Below the pieces are notes generated by a model. It saw only the letters and a program-made list of their open reading frames with translations, was not told where the DNA came from and made no database searches. Position numbers and translations under genes: made by a program. A DNA stretch of 64,000 nt from Pseudomonas protegens (GTDB lineage Bacteria > Pseudomonadota > Gammaproteobacteria > Pseudomonadales > Pseudomonadaceae), in contig NZ_CP031396.1 in NCBI RefSeq assembly GCF_003363755.1, positions 248,001 through 312,000 of the forward strand. The letters run 5' to 3'. Positions 43,882 to 53,757 of this stretch are shown here, piece by piece (positions within the stretch are counted from its first letter, which is position 1; the number at the start of each line of letters is the position of its first letter).

Positions 43882-44781
43882 TCAGATATAGATGAACAGC
43901 AACAGCAGTGCGGCGAAGATCGCCCACTTTTCCAGGTAGTAACGGGTGCGGTTGCGCTTCTTCAGTTCCTTGCCCCGCAGGCGGATCTTGTACAGCTTGT
44001 TGAAGGCACGGTTCAGGCCGCCGGTCTTGTCCCCGGCATCGTTGGGCGAACCGGCAGCGGACATCACCGTGCGGCTGAACCAGCCGTTGAACGCCGCAGC
44101 CCAGCGATACTTCATCGGCCGCTCCACGTCGCAGAACAGAATGATGCGGTTCTGATCGGTGGTGTTTTCCGCGTAGTGGATGTAGGTCTCGTCGAACATT
44201 ACCGCTTCGCCATCGCGCCAGTGATAGCGCTCGCCATCGACCTCGATGTAGCAGCCTTCGTTGTTCGGCGTGGACAGCCCCAGATGGTAGCGATAGGAAC
44301 CGGCATAAGGATCGCGGTGACGCACCAGCTTGGAGCCCGGAGGCAGCTCGGCAAACATCGCTGCCTTGATCGAGCCGATGCTCTGCACCAGCTCGGTGGT
44401 GCGCGGGCACAGCTTCATCGCCGAAGGGTGGCTGTCGCCGTACCACTTCAGATAGAAGCGTTTCCAGCCGGTCTTGAAGAACGAGTTGAAACCCACATCG
44501 TTGTACTGATCCGAGCGCTTGATCTCACCGGCCTGCAACAGGTTCTGGCCCTCGGCACGAATCTCCTCCCAGTGTTCCTGCAGCTTGTTCATCTCGGGGA
44601 AGTCGGCCGGGTCCAGGTAGGGCCGGTTGGGAAACTTGGAGAACAGATAAAGGAAGCAGTTGATGGGGGCCAGGAAGGTGGAGTGATCACTCAGTTGGCG
44701 ACCCAGCTTGTGGCGCACGCGCCCCCGCAGGTGTACGTACGCAATGGATAAAACGTATACAGCGGCAATGATGAGTTTCAC
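43882..44781 (-). CDS. lpxO: lipid A hydroxylase (aspartyl/asparaginyl beta-hydroxylase family)
   Basis: 299-aa Fe(II)/2-oxoglutarate dioxygenase that 2-hydroxylates a secondary acyl chain of lipid A. An N-terminal membrane helix (KLIIAAVYVLSIAYVHLRG) and a C-terminal one (WAIFAALLLLFIYI) flank the catalytic domain. The iron ligands are His155 and Asp157 in KLVRHRDPYAGSYRYHLGL and His202 in YIHYAENTT. Start is a GTG: 44781 gives the family-typical first residues, 44793 is the alternative; neither has a strong ribosome site. Membrane-anchored, cytoplasmic active site. Confidence 0.92.
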   Translation of the reverse strand: MKLIIAAVYVLSIAYVHLRGRVRHKLGRQLSDHSTFLAPINCFLYLFSKFPNRPYLDPADFPEMNKLQEHWEEIRAEGQNLLQAGEIKRSDQYNDVGFNSFFKTGWKRFYLKWYGDSHPSAMKLCPRTTELVQSIGSIKAAMFAELPPGSKLVRHRDPYAGSYRYHLGLSTPNNEGCYIEVDGERYHWRDGEAVMFDETYIHYAENTTDQNRIILFCDVERPMKYRWAAAFNGWFSRTVMSAAGSPNDAGDKTGGLNRAFNKLYKIRLRGKELKKRNRTRYYLEKWAIFAALLLLFIYI

Positions 44782-45141
44782 GGAAATTGTCACACTTCAG
44801 AAGAGAGCATGCTGCGCCCCTGAAAGCCCGAAGGGCCAAAGGCAAATGGCAGCGTCTGAGTTGAAAAAAGCGCAATCGGCGAACATCTTCGTCGTCGATC
44901 CGACCCTCGGCGTCCGGCCGTCGGGTCGCATTTTAGCCACAGTTTGTAACCAATGGTTAACTCAAATTTGTGAAAAGCTGCGCGACTTCTGTCGAAATTT
45001 GCCTGTATTGCGCCAGGTTTTGCTTCAGCTCAATAAAATGCCCTCCAGCCCTCTGGCCAGCACAAACGAGCTGTGTTGGCCGGACTCCCGAGGTATCCTG
45101 CCGGGCGCTTTTTTTCTTTGTACCCGGCAAGGATCGCTGAA
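44782..45141. other. divergent intergenic region
   Basis: 360 bp between lpxO and a plus-strand hydrolase gene. No gene is supported. It contains a perfect 13-bp palindrome TAACCAATGGTTA at 44947-44959, a GC-rich hairpin CGACCC...GGGTCG near 44900-44930, and a CGGGCGC followed by seven T at 45107-45117, which could be a weak terminator or promoter element. Confidence 0.45.
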
Positions 45142-45876
45142 TTGATCGACCCCACACCGCTCCCGATCCTGGTCCTGCTGCCTGGAATGGATGGCACCGG
45201 CAGCCTGTTCGCCCCCCTGCTCCACGCCCTGCCCCCGAACCTAGCGGTGCAGGTGCTGCGTTATCCCACCAATCAGGTGCTGGACTACCCCGCCCTGGTA
45301 GAGCAGGTATGGCAACAACTGCCGCTGGACCGTCCTTTCGTGTTGCTGGGCGAGTCGTTTTCCGGGCCGGTGGCCGTCAGCATCGCCGCCCGACGACCCA
45401 GCGCCATGCTGGGGCTGGTGCTGTGCTGCAGTTTTGTGCGCAATCCGCGTTCGGCACTGGCGCCGCTGTCACCGTTGCTCAAGCTGCTGCCCTTGCGACA
45501 CCTGCCGTTCTGGCCGATGGATGCCTTGTTGCTCGGCGGTTTTTCCACCGCCTCCCTGCGCAGCGCCCTGGCGGCAGCCATCGCCCAGGTAACGCCCCAA
45601 GTACTGCGGGCCCGGTTGCAGTCAGTGATTGCAGTGGATGCAAGCCAGGCCCTGGTGGCCACGGAGGTACCGCTGCTGTACCTCCAGGCCCGCCACGACC
45701 GGCTGGTGCCGGCCTCGGCATCCATCCTGGTCCGGCAACTGCGCAACGACGCCCGGCTGGTGGCCATCGACGGCCCTCACTGCCTGCTTCAGGCCGCCCC
45801 CACTGAGGCCGCCGCACACTTGCAGCGGTTCATGCACGCGTTGGCTCAGGCCCGGGTTGCACTTAACGGCAGTTGA
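45142..45876 (+). CDS. alpha/beta-hydrolase
   Basis: 244-aa serine hydrolase. After a short start it reads PILVLLPGMDGTGSLFAPLL (oxyanion-hole HG-like LPGMDG), with nucleophile Ser in LLGESFSGPVAVSIAA near 74-89, Asp in ARHDRLVPA near 203, and His in DGPHCLLQA near 226. No signal peptide. The start is probably the TTG at 45142, with AAGGA upstream; there is no suitable ATG near the conserved start. Substrate unknown; MetX- or pimeloyl-esterase-like enzymes share the fold. Confidence 0.86.
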   Translation: MIDPTPLPILVLLPGMDGTGSLFAPLLHALPPNLAVQVLRYPTNQVLDYPALVEQVWQQLPLDRPFVLLGESFSGPVAVSIAARRPSAMLGLVLCCSFVRNPRSALAPLSPLLKLLPLRHLPFWPMDALLLGGFSTASLRSALAAAIAQVTPQVLRARLQSVIAVDASQALVATEVPLLYLQARHDRLVPASASILVRQLRNDARLVAIDGPHCLLQAAPTEAAAHLQRFMHALAQARVALNGS

Positions 45877-46125
45877 ACATCGGCCATTGCGGCGAAAATC
45901 CCTACCCGAGCGTCATACAACTGCTCGGTTACATATGCGACAATGCGCACAAATTCCAACATGCACCCCGCACTCTTTGCTCAGCAACCCGGCCCCGTCG
46001 CCGGAATGTTGCGCTCGACGTACGCCCGCTGGCTCAGTTCCACACCCAGACCGGCCCGACCTGGAAGGCTCCAGATCGCGCTTCGTGGATTCAAGGCTGG
46101 CGCTAAATCATTGGTAGGTAAGTAA

Positions 46126-47712
46126 TTGATCTCCACAGCTAACATCACCATGCAGTTCGGCGCCAAGCCACTGTTCGAGAACGTTTCGGTCAAGTTCAAC
46201 GGTGGCAACCGTTACGGCCTGATCGGCGCCAACGGTTGCGGCAAGTCGACCTTCATGAAAATCCTCGGTGGCGACCTCGAGCCGTCCGGCGGCCAGGTCA
46301 TGCTGGAGCCCAACGTGCGCCTGGGTAAACTGCGCCAGGACCAGTTCGCCTACGAAGAATTCACCGTGATCGACACCGTGATCATGGGTCACGAAGAGCT
46401 GTGGAAGGTCAAGGCCGAGCGCGACCGCATCTACTCGCTGCCGGAAATGACCGAAGAAGACGGCATGGCCGTGGCCGAGCTGGAAACCGAATTCGCCGAG
46501 ATGGACGGCTACACCGCCGAATCCCGCGCCGGTGAGCTGCTGCTGGGCCTGGGCATTCCCCTGGAACAGCATTTCGGCCCGATGACCGAAGTCGCTCCAG
46601 GCTGGAAACTGCGGGTGCTGCTGGCCCAGGCGCTGTTCTCCGATCCGGAAGTGCTGCTGCTGGACGAACCGACCAACCACCTGGACATCAACACCATCCG
46701 CTGGCTGGAAAACATTCTCACGGCGCGTAACAGCACCATGATCATCATTTCCCACGACCGGCACTTCCTCAACAGCGTCTGCACCCACATGGCCGACCTG
46801 GACTACGGCGAGCTGCGCCTGTTCCCGGGCAACTACGACGAGTACATGATCGCCGCGACCCAGTCCCGCGAGCAGTTGCTGTCGGACAACGCCAAGAAGA
46901 AAGCCCAGATCGCCGAACTGCAGACCTTCGTCAGCCGCTTCTCGGCCAACGCCTCGAAAGCCAAGCAGGCCACTTCCCGGGCCAAGCAGATCGACAAGAT
47001 CCAGCTGGCCGAAGTCAAGCCGTCGAGCCGGGTCAGCCCGTTCATCCGCTTCGAACAGACCAAGAAGCTGCACCGCCAGGCGGTGACCCTGGAGCGCATG
47101 TCCAAGGGTTTCGATGGCAAGACCCTGTTCCAGAACTTCAGCTTCACCGTCGAAGCCGGCGAGCGCGTGGCGATCATCGGCCCCAACGGTATCGGCAAGA
47201 CCACCCTGCTGCGCACCCTGGTGGGCGAGCTGACCCCGGACGCCGGTACCGTCAAGTGGACTGAAAGCGCGGAAATCGGCTACTACGCCCAGGACCACGC
47301 CCATGACTTCGAAGACGACGTCAGCCTGTTCGACTGGATGGGCCAGTGGACCCAGGGCGAGCAGATGATCCGTGGCACCCTGGGCCGCATGCTGTTCTCC
47401 AACGACGAGATCCTCAAGTCGGTGAAGGTGATTTCCGGTGGTGAGCAAGGCCGCATGCTGTTCGGCAAGCTGATCCTGCAAAAGCCCAACGTGCTGGTGA
47501 TGGACGAACCGACCAACCACTTGGACATGGAATCCATCGAGGCCTTGAACCTGGCCCTGGAAAACTACCCGGGCACCCTGATCTTCGTCAGCCACGACCG
47601 TGAGTTCGTCTCGTCCCTGGCCACCCGCATCATCGAGTTGAGCCCAAGCGGCGTGACCGACTTCAGCGGCACCTACGACGACTACCTGCGCAGCCAGGGC
47701 GTGATGTTCTAA
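46126..47712 (+). CDS. ybiT: ABC-F family ATPase (YbiT-like)
   Basis: 528-aa translation-factor-type ABC-F protein with two ATPase domains and no membrane part. Walker A motifs GANGCGKST (about 35) and GPNGIGKTT (about 352), Walker B segments [11 protein letters not shown] twice with the catalytic Glu, and signature-type [12 protein letters not shown] in the second domain. The interdomain linker (about 240-300) has the [14 protein letters not shown] region that contacts the ribosome. Start is a TTG, 7 bp after AGGTAAG, giving the family-typical [11 protein letters not shown]. An intrinsic terminator follows. The 249 bp upstream (45877-46125) hold no other gene. Confidence 0.94.
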   Translation: MISTANITMQFGAKPLFENVSVKFNGGNRYGLIGANGCGKSTFMKILGGDLEPSGGQVMLEPNVRLGKLRQDQFAYEEFTVIDTVIMGHEELWKVKAERDRIYSLPEMTEEDGMAVAELETEFAEMDGYTAESRAGELLLGLGIPLEQHFGPMTEVAPGWKLRVLLAQALFSDPEVLLLDEPTNHLDINTIRWLENILTARNSTMIIISHDRHFLNSVCTHMADLDYGELRLFPGNYDEYMIAATQSREQLLSDNAKKKAQIAELQTFVSRFSANASKAKQATSRAKQIDKIQLAEVKPSSRVSPFIRFEQTKKLHRQAVTLERMSKGFDGKTLFQNFSFTVEAGERVAIIGPNGIGKTTLLRTLVGELTPDAGTVKWTESAEIGYYAQDHAHDFEDDVSLFDWMGQWTQGEQMIRGTLGRMLFSNDEILKSVKVISGGEQGRMLFGKLILQKPNVLVMDEPTNHLDMESIEALNLALENYPGTLIFVSHDREFVSSLATRIIELSPSGVTDFSGTYDDYLRSQGVMF

Positions 47713-47743
47713 AGCGGCAGCGAGCGTCAAGCGACCAGAAAAG

Positions 47744-47771
47744 AGCCCCGTCCAGTGTGACGGGGCTTTTT
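47744..47771 (+). terminator. intrinsic terminator of the ABC-F gene
   Basis: Perfect 9-bp stem AGCCCCGTC/GACGGGGCT with loop CAGTGT, followed by TTTTT, 31 bp after the stop codon. Confidence 0.92.
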
Positions 47772-47832
47772 CATTTGGGCCTCGCTGGCCGGTGCAGAAA
47801 CCTTCGAACCTTGTGCACTATCGATCAGCGTG

Positions 47833-47888
47833 TTCGCCGGTAAGCCCGCGCTTGCAGGGCTCGCAGCGCCGCTGGGCTTATCGGCGAA
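47833..47888. repeat. REP-like palindrome
   Basis: TTCGCCGGTAAGCCC at the left and GGGCTTATCGGCGAA at the right, inverted and nearly perfect, with a GC-rich centre. It is a variant of the REP element seen elsewhere in the window. It fills the otherwise empty 302 bp between the ABC-F gene and the MFS gene. Confidence 0.75.
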
Positions 47889-48014
47889 GCAGCCTTCAGG
47901 CCTTGCACATCAGCGGTCTGCGAGGCGTTGGGGAAAGATCGTTAGCCTGCTTCCTTTTATGATCGCGGCACGCGATGATGCGGCTCTCTAACCGCCGCCC
48001 GCGAACGAGCCTTC

Positions 48015-49202
48015 ATGCCCGAGCCACAGACCTCCGCTCAAAGCTCCATGGCGATCACCCTGCAGATCGTCTCCATCGTCTTCTATACCTTTATCGCCTT
48101 CCTCTGCATCGGCCTGCCAATCGCCGTGCTGCCGGGCTACGTCCACGAACAGCTGGGCTTCAGCGCGGTGATTGCCGGGCTGACCATCGGCGCGCAATAC
48201 CTGGCCACCCTGCTCAGCCGGCCCATGGCCGGGCGCATGTCGGACACCGTGGGCACCAAGCGCTCGATCATCTACGGCTTGCTGGGGATTCTCCTCAGCG
48301 GGCTTTTGACCCTGATTTCAGTGTGGCTGGAACACTGGCCACTGCTGAGCCTTGCCGTGCTGTTGGGCGCACGCCTGCTGCTGGGCGTGGCCCAGGGCTT
48401 GATCGGGGTCGGCACCATCAGCTGGTGCATGGGCCAGGTGGGCGCGGAACACACGGCCCGCTCGATTTCCTGGAACGGCATTGCCTCCTACGGCGCCATT
48501 GCCATCGGCGCGCCGCTGGGAGTGGTGATGGTTGAGCAATACGGTTTCACCAGCCTGGGCATCGCCCTGTCGGTTCTGGCGGTGCTGGCCCTGCTGCTGA
48601 TTCGCAACAAACCCTCGGTGCCGGTGATTCGCGGCGAGCGCCTGCCGTTCTGGGCGGTCTTCGGGCGCATTGCCCCCTTCGGCGCCAGCCTCAGCCTGGC
48701 CTCCATCGGCTATGGCACCCTGACCACCTTCATTACCTTGTTCTACCTGAGCCGCGGCTGGACCGGCGCCGCCTATTGCCTGACGGTGTTCGGGGTGTGC
48801 TTCATCTGCTCGCGGTTGCTGTTCATCTCCAGCATCAGCCGCTTTGGCGGCTTTCGCTCGGCCATTGCCTGCATGTGCGTCGAGACCCTGGGGCTGACCC
48901 TGCTCTGGCTGGCGCCGTCCACGGCCTGGGCGCTGATTGGCGCCGGGCTCACCGGCTTCGGCTTGTCGCTGGTGTACCCGGCGCTGGGGGTGGAAGCCAT
49001 CAAGCAGGTGCCCAACAGCAGCCGCGGTGCCGGTTTGAGTGCCTATGCGGTGTTTTTCGATCTGGCCCTGGCCATCGCCGGTCCCTTGATGGGCGCGGTG
49101 GCCCTGAACCTGGGGTATTCGTGGATTTTCTTCTGCGCCGCCCTGCTCTCGATCACCGGCCTGGGACTGACGCTGCTGCTCAAGCGCCGGGCCGGTGCCT
49201 GA
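48015..49202 (+). CDS. MFS transporter (YhhS/YfcJ-like)
   Basis: 395-aa major-facilitator protein with 12 predicted helices. The loop-2 motif SRPMAGRMSDTVGTKRSI near residue 70 is the MFS signature, and IGVGTISWCMGQVGAEHTAR near 135 matches the UPF0226 subgroup. The substrate is unknown; E. coli relatives were linked to glyphosate or arabinose efflux. It ends one base before the stop of the convergent hydrolase gene, and no terminator separates them. Confidence 0.9.
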   Translation: MPEPQTSAQSSMAITLQIVSIVFYTFIAFLCIGLPIAVLPGYVHEQLGFSAVIAGLTIGAQYLATLLSRPMAGRMSDTVGTKRSIIYGLLGILLSGLLTLISVWLEHWPLLSLAVLLGARLLLGVAQGLIGVGTISWCMGQVGAEHTARSISWNGIASYGAIAIGAPLGVVMVEQYGFTSLGIALSVLAVLALLLIRNKPSVPVIRGERLPFWAVFGRIAPFGASLSLASIGYGTLTTFITLFYLSRGWTGAAYCLTVFGVCFICSRLLFISSISRFGGFRSAIACMCVETLGLTLLWLAPSTAWALIGAGLTGFGLSLVYPALGVEAIKQVPNSSRGAGLSAYAVFFDLALAIAGPLMGAVALNLGYSWIFFCAALLSITGLGLTLLLKRRAGA

Positions 49203-49203
49203 G

Positions 49204-50241
49204 TTACTGGTCGGCGGTCTGCATCCCTGCCCGGCTCGGCCGGCCCAGGGTATGGGTGAAGAACCTGCCGGCCTCGGCAATCAGGTTGCGATGGATATCT
49301 TCGCGGTCGACGCCGTCGGCATCGGTGCACAGGGCCGGCATGGCCGCCAACTGCTCGGCGCTGCACGGCGCCATGAACACGAAGTGCCCGGCACCGGCCA
49401 GCAGCTTGAAGTCCGGAGCCACGGGCAGCTTGCGCGCCAGGGCCGCGGCATTCTTGTCCAGGGCCACCAGTTGGTCACCATCGCCGCTGTAGAGCAGCAC
49501 GGGCACATGCACCCCGGCCAGGGTCTGGCGACCGAATTTCAGGCTCAGGGGCGCCATCAGCATCAGTGCATGCACCCGCGGGTCGGCCACTGGCTGCAGA
49601 TCCTCGCGGTCGACAATCAGTTCGCCCTGGGTATTGCAGGCATCGCGATCATCGGGACGTTCCTGGCAGTAACGCCGCAGGCGGTCCAGGTCAGGCGTGG
49701 CGCCGGACAGGATCAAGGCGGTCTCGCCGCCGGCGGAATAACCGATGACCCCGACCTGATCGGCATTGACGAAGGGCGACAGCATGGGGTCGCCAAGGGT
49801 GGCGGTTATGGCTTCGGAAATCTGGATCGGCCGTCCGTAGAGGTTGCTCAAGGTGCCCAGGCGGCTGTGGTCCTTGGAGTTGTCACCGGGATGAATCACC
49901 GCCACCACGACAAAACCCTTGCGTGCCAGGGACGTCGCCAGGTCGTGCAGGGCCAGGGGTGTACCGGTATTGCCGTGGGACAGCATCAGCATCGGAAAGC
50001 GGCCGATGGCGACCTTGGCATCCCGGGATGCGGCGATCTGATACCCCTCGACCAAACTGGGGTGCTCGATGCCGGTGGACGGGTAAAAGGCAATGGCGCG
50101 CATCGGCTGCCGGTCCAGGGGATCGAGAAAACTCATTTCATGGAAGCCGACGCTCCAGTGCGGGTGGGGCGCGGGAGCGGCCTGCACTGAAATCGGGCTG
50201 CCGAGCAGGTACATCAGTAACACTGCACAAACACGCTTCAT
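49204..50241 (-). CDS. secreted alpha/beta-hydrolase (dienelactone/PAF-acetylhydrolase-like)
   Basis: 345-aa protein with a signal peptide (1-23, GSPISVQA). Hydrolase motifs: FPMLMLSHGNTGTP with the oxyanion loop near 88, nucleophile Ser in VIGYSAGGETALIL near 185, an acid in LLYSGDGDQLVAL near 270, and His in GAGHFVFMAP near 300. Six cysteines suggest disulphides in the periplasm. The ATG at 50239-50241 follows AAGGTGGGC; the longer frame reads implausible Gly/Arg sequence. Exact ester substrate unknown. Confidence 0.88.
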   Translation of the reverse strand: MKRVCAVLLMYLLGSPISVQAAPAPHPHWSVGFHEMSFLDPLDRQPMRAIAFYPSTGIEHPSLVEGYQIAASRDAKVAIGRFPMLMLSHGNTGTPLALHDLATSLARKGFVVVAVIHPGDNSKDHSRLGTLSNLYGRPIQISEAITATLGDPMLSPFVNADQVGVIGYSAGGETALILSGATPDLDRLRRYCQERPDDRDACNTQGELIVDREDLQPVADPRVHALMLMAPLSLKFGRQTLAGVHVPVLLYSGDGDQLVALDKNAAALARKLPVAPDFKLLAGAGHFVFMAPCSAEQLAAMPALCTDADGVDREDIHRNLIAEAGRFFTHTLGRPSRAGMQTADQ

Positions 50242-50412
50242 CACACGCCCACCTTTGCCGCCGGATCGAGAAAGCCCGTTACCCCTGCCATCCCTTGCTG
50301 CCAAGGCCTTGAAGCCAGATTGGCCCATGAATGCGAATGCACCGCCAGGGAGCACGACTCCCGGCCTCGAAAAACCTGCATAACCTGGGCCAGCAACACT
50401 GGAAACGCCCAC

Positions 50413-50462
50413 AAAAAAACTCCGCATTCTGATCACTTCAAGCAGTCATCAGAATACGGAGT
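50413..50462 (-). terminator. intrinsic terminator downstream of azoR
   Basis: On the minus strand a 15-bp stem with one mismatch (ACTCCG and ATTCTGAT blocks) is followed by seven T at 50419-50413. It is placed 43 bp after the azoR stop and before the hydrolase gene, so the two minus-strand genes are separate transcripts. Confidence 0.88.
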
Positions 50463-50504
50463 CTAGTGGCGCTTGCCGTGCCGGAAAGCGTCTTTACACA
50501 AGCC

Positions 50505-51116
50505 TTACGCCGCGGCGAAAAGCTGCTCGCTGATCTGCGCCTGGGCGTCGCTCATGGCTTTGTTGCGCACGTCTTCACCGTACCCCAGGCCGTGAGCGCG
50601 AACGAATTCGATATCGGTGATACCGAGGAAGCCGAACAGCACCTTGAGGTAGTCCTCATGAGCCGCGCCAGTGGCCTGGCCGACGTGCAAGCCGCCGGAG
50701 GTGGAGACCACCAAGACCTTCTTGCCGCCGCACAGGCCTTGCGGGCCGGCTTCGGTGTAGCGGAAGGTCTGGCCGGCCACGGCGATGCGGTCGATCCAGG
50801 CCTTGAGCTGGGTCGGGATGGTGAAGTTGTACATGGGCGCCGCGATCACCAACGCGTCGGCGGCCTGGAATTCGGCCAGGGCCTGGGCGCTGAGTTCGGC
50901 TTCGTGCTTTTGCGCCGCATCACGCAGCTCGGCGGCGGTGCCGGCGGCCACCAGGGTCGCAGCGGAGAAGTGGCTGATGGCATCGCCGGCCAGGTCGCGA
51001 TAGGTCACTGCCAGGTCAGGCTGGGCGGTTTTCCAGGCCTGGACCACGGCGTGGCTCAGTTGGCGGGACGCCGAGTTGTCACCCAGGATGCTGGAATCGA
51101 TATGCAAGAGTTTCAT
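50505..51116 (-). CDS. azoR: FMN-dependent NADH-azoreductase
   Basis: 203-aa flavodoxin-fold quinone/azo reductase. It starts [20 protein letters not shown], where [11 protein letters not shown] binds the FMN phosphate. [20 protein letters not shown] near 90-109 and VVSTSGG near 140 are the other flavin-binding blocks. It reduces quinones or azo dyes with NADH in the cytoplasm. GGAG is 8 bp before the ATG. It is divergent from a LysR gene, a common arrangement in which the regulator responds to quinones or related electrophiles. Confidence 0.94.
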   Translation of the reverse strand: MKLLHIDSSILGDNSASRQLSHAVVQAWKTAQPDLAVTYRDLAGDAISHFSAATLVAAGTAAELRDAAQKHEAELSAQALAEFQAADALVIAAPMYNFTIPTQLKAWIDRIAVAGQTFRYTEAGPQGLCGGKKVLVVSTSGGLHVGQATGAAHEDYLKVLFGFLGITDIEFVRAHGLGYGEDVRNKAMSDAQAQISEQLFAAA

Positions 51117-51210
51117 GTGGGATCTCCAAGTGAGGACCGCCGCTGGGCGATCGGATGCTGGCAATCCTACAGATGAATTCAATAGCTGATTAGTCGGCAT
51201 AAATGCGATA

Positions 51211-51238
51211 GTTCGTCCTACCAATAGGACAATCGAAC
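51211..51238. promoter_or_regulatory. putative LysR operator between azoR and the regulator
   Basis: Inverted repeat GTCCTA-CCAA-TAGGAC at 51215-51230, flanked by GTTC and GAAC. It lies 9 bp before the regulator start, so binding could give negative autoregulation along with activation of azoR. Confidence 0.5.
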
Positions 51239-51246
51239 CTTTCCCC

Positions 51247-52155
51247 ATGCAAGACCTCAACGATCTCTATTACTTCGCCAAAGTGGTGGAAGCCGGTGGC
51301 TTCGCCGCCGCCGGGCGCCAATTGGGCATTCCCAAGTCGCGTCTGTCGCGGCGCATCGCCGAACTGGAGGAGCGCCTCAAGGCCCGGCTGCTGCAGCGCA
51401 CGACCCGGCAGCTCAAGCTCACCGCCGTGGGCGAGCGCTACCTGCGCCATTGCCAGGCCATGTTGCTGGAAGCGGAGATGGCCGACGAAGCCGTGGCCAG
51501 CATGGCCAGCGAGCCCCGGGGACGCCTGCGGGTGTCGAGCCCGGTGGGCCTGGCCCATGAATTGCTGACGCCACTGGTGAGCAGCTTTCTGGAGAAATAC
51601 CCGCAGGTGCAGCTGGAGATGCTGTTGCTCAACCGCCGTGTCGACCTGGTGACCGAAGGCATAGATGTGGCCCTGCGAGTACGCGAGCAAGGCGACGAAG
51701 ACCCTTTGTTGGTCACCCGGCGCCTGCGCCCGGCGCAGACGGCGATGGTCGCCTCCCCGGCCTTCCTGCGGGACAACCCGGTGACCCACCCGCAAGACCT
51801 GAGGCACCTGCCCATACTCGGCGCCCTGGAGGCCGACCGGCTGGTACACCTGCGGCTGCTGGATCAACAGGGCAACGCCTGCGACCTGGCCCTGGAAGCG
51901 CGCCTGGGCATCGATGACTTCATCGTCCGTCGCGCCTGCGCCCTCGCCGGCCTGGGCTGCACCGTGCTGCCGATGCTGTACTGCGAGGCCGAACTGGCCA
52001 GCGGTCAGCTGGTGCAACTGCTCCCCCAGTGGTCACTGCCAGGCGGCTGGCTGCAAGCGGTGTATCCTCACCGCCGGGGTGTGCTGCCGGCCGTGCGGGC
52101 CTGGATCGAACACCTGAGTGAATCCTTCGAACGTTGTGGAGAACGTGCCCTGTGA
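51247..52155 (+). CDS. LysR-family transcriptional regulator
   Basis: 302-aa LysR regulator. The HTH is at about residues 5-60: [38 protein letters not shown]. The effector domain (PBP2 fold) begins near 88 with [18 protein letters not shown]. This subgroup, with [13 protein letters not shown], regulates neighbouring quinone or azo reductase genes. It is divergent from azoR, 130 bp apart, and its stop overlaps the YjbR gene (GTGA). Confidence 0.93.
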   Translation: MQDLNDLYYFAKVVEAGGFAAAGRQLGIPKSRLSRRIAELEERLKARLLQRTTRQLKLTAVGERYLRHCQAMLLEAEMADEAVASMASEPRGRLRVSSPVGLAHELLTPLVSSFLEKYPQVQLEMLLLNRRVDLVTEGIDVALRVREQGDEDPLLVTRRLRPAQTAMVASPAFLRDNPVTHPQDLRHLPILGALEADRLVHLRLLDQQGNACDLALEARLGIDDFIVRRACALAGLGCTVLPMLYCEAELASGQLVQLLPQWSLPGGWLQAVYPHRRGVLPAVRAWIEHLSESFERCGERAL

Positions 52156-52511
52156 AAGCTGCAACCCTGAATGAAGAGCAAGTGGCGCAATTCTGCCTGG
52201 GCCTGCCAGGCGCGCGGGAAGACTACAAATGGGGCGGCGTGCGGGTGTTCTCGATTGCCGGCAACAAGATGTTTGCGTTGCAGAACCTGCGGGGCGAGTC
52301 CCTGGCCTTCAAGGTCGACCGGGAACTGTTTCTTGGCCATGTCGACCGTCCGGGCATTGCCCCGGCGCCCTACCTGGCCCGGGCTCACTGGATCATCATG
52401 CACAGCCCCTACCCGTTGGGGGCCGATGAACTCAAGGCCCTGCTGCAAGCGTCCCATCAATTGGTGGTGAGCAAGCTGCCCAAGCGCACCCAGGTCGGCC
52501 TGCTGCTCTAG
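52152..52511 (+). CDS. MmcQ/YjbR-family DNA-binding-like protein
   Basis: 119-aa protein of the CyaY-like-fold YjbR family. Signature blocks: FCLGLPGAREDYKWGGVRVF near 15-35, and later FKVDRELF with RPGIAPAPYLARAHWI. Start is a GTG overlapping the LysR stop, with GGAG 10 bp upstream. Function not established; the family is often annotated as DNA-binding. Coupling to the LysR gene suggests coexpression. It ends overlapping the convergent DUF1294 gene by four bases. Confidence 0.88.
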   Translation: MKAATLNEEQVAQFCLGLPGAREDYKWGGVRVFSIAGNKMFALQNLRGESLAFKVDRELFLGHVDRPGIAPAPYLARAHWIIMHSPYPLGADELKALLQASHQLVVSKLPKRTQVGLLL

Positions 52512-52930
52512 AACAGGCTCAGCAGACCGCTTTCCAGGAACAACCGATCAATCCAATAGACCTGATGCAAGGCCACGATCAGCCAGAACAGCGTCTGATA
52601 GGACACCTTGCGGGTCTTGTGCCGCAACAGTTGCTGAGCCAGCAAGGCACCGGGCCAGCCACCGGCCAGCTCCAGAGCGTGCAGGACCTTCTCCGGCGTG
52701 CGCTGCCCCTGGGCCCTGGCCCGGCGCTTGTCGTGCCAGTACAGCAGGAAGGTCAACAGGCTGACGGCGCCATAGGCGACCAGGGGGATGATCGAGATTG
52801 CTCGCCACCACAGGGATAACGAGCCGAACAACGGCAGTGCGCACAGCAGGCCCCCTACCAGCAACTTGAGCTTCAGGTTGTGGATGTGCGCGCCACTGCC
52901 GGCGCGCGGTTCGCTGCGGCCCGTCGTCAC
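52508..52930 (-). CDS. DUF1294 membrane protein
   Basis: 140-aa protein with four hydrophobic segments. [22 protein letters not shown] followed by [20 protein letters not shown] is the DUF1294 signature. Many relatives carry an N-terminal cold-shock domain; this one has only a short polar tail instead. Start is a GTG at 52930 overlapping the uppP stop (GTGA), so it is the second gene of a two-gene operon. Function unknown. Confidence 0.87.
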   Translation of the reverse strand: MTTGRSEPRAGSGAHIHNLKLKLLVGGLLCALPLFGSLSLWWRAISIIPLVAYGAVSLLTFLLYWHDKRRARAQGQRTPEKVLHALELAGGWPGALLAQQLLRHKTRKVSYQTLFWLIVALHQVYWIDRLFLESGLLSLF

Positions 52931-53757
52931 GGCTTAACTGCCGTCCAGTCGACCCAACCGAACTGCCAGGTCGCCAGGATCAGCAGGCCGAAGGCAATGC
53001 GATACCAGGCAAACGCCGCATAGCTGTGGCTGGCAATGAACTTCAGCAGGCCCTTGACCGCGATCATGGCAAAGATGAAGGCCGTGACGAAGCCGATGGC
53101 GAACACCGGAAAATCATCCGGCTGGAACAGGTCGCGGTACTTGTAGCCGGAGTACACCGCGGCCCCCACCATGGTGGGCATCGCCAGGAAGAACGAGAAC
53201 TCGGTGGCGGTCTTGCGCGACAGGCCGAACAGCAGCCCGCCAATGATGGTCGAGCCGGAACGCGAGGTCCCCGGGATCATTGCCAGGCATTGGGCGCAAC
53301 CGACCTTGAGCGCGTCCTTCCAGGTAATGTCGTCCACCGTCTCGGCATGTACCTGATGCTGCCGGCGCTCGGCCCACAACATGATGATGCCGCCAACCAC
53401 CAGGGCCGAAGCCACGGTGATGGGGTTGAACAGGTAAGCGTGAATCAGGTCGGCGAAGATCACCCCCAGCACCACCGCTGGCAGGAAAGCGATCAGCAGG
53501 TTGACGGTGAAGCGCTGGGCCTTGGGTTGGGTGGGCAAGCCCAGCACCACATCGAAGATCTTGCGCCGAAATTCCCAGACAACCGCAAGAATCGCCCCCA
53601 GTTGAATGATGATGTTGAAGGCCATCGCCCGCTCGCCCCCGAAGTCGAGCAAGTCGGCGACGATGATCTGGTGCCCGGTACTGCTGATGGGTAAAAACTC
53701 GGTCAGGCCTTCGACAATCCCAAGTATCAATGCCTGCGCGGCGGTCCAAAAATCCAT
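52927..53757 (-). CDS. uppP: undecaprenyl-diphosphatase
   Basis: 276-aa inner-membrane BacA/UppP phosphatase that recycles undecaprenyl pyrophosphate to the monophosphate carrier. The two active-site blocks are present: [20 protein letters not shown] near 14-33 and [12 protein letters not shown] near 160-171. About eight membrane helices. ATG 53757 follows GGGGGA and is preferred over an upstream frame start at 53787. Its product, carrier lipid, is consumed by the exopolysaccharide locus in this window as well as by peptidoglycan synthesis, though the genes are 19 kb apart. Confidence 0.95.
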   Translation of the reverse strand: MDFWTAAQALILGIVEGLTEFLPISSTGHQIIVADLLDFGGERAMAFNIIIQLGAILAVVWEFRRKIFDVVLGLPTQPKAQRFTVNLLIAFLPAVVLGVIFADLIHAYLFNPITVASALVVGGIIMLWAERRQHQVHAETVDDITWKDALKVGCAQCLAMIPGTSRSGSTIIGGLLFGLSRKTATEFSFFLAMPTMVGAAVYSGYKYRDLFQPDDFPVFAIGFVTAFIFAMIAVKGLLKFIASHSYAAFAWYRIAFGLLILATWQFGWVDWTAVKP

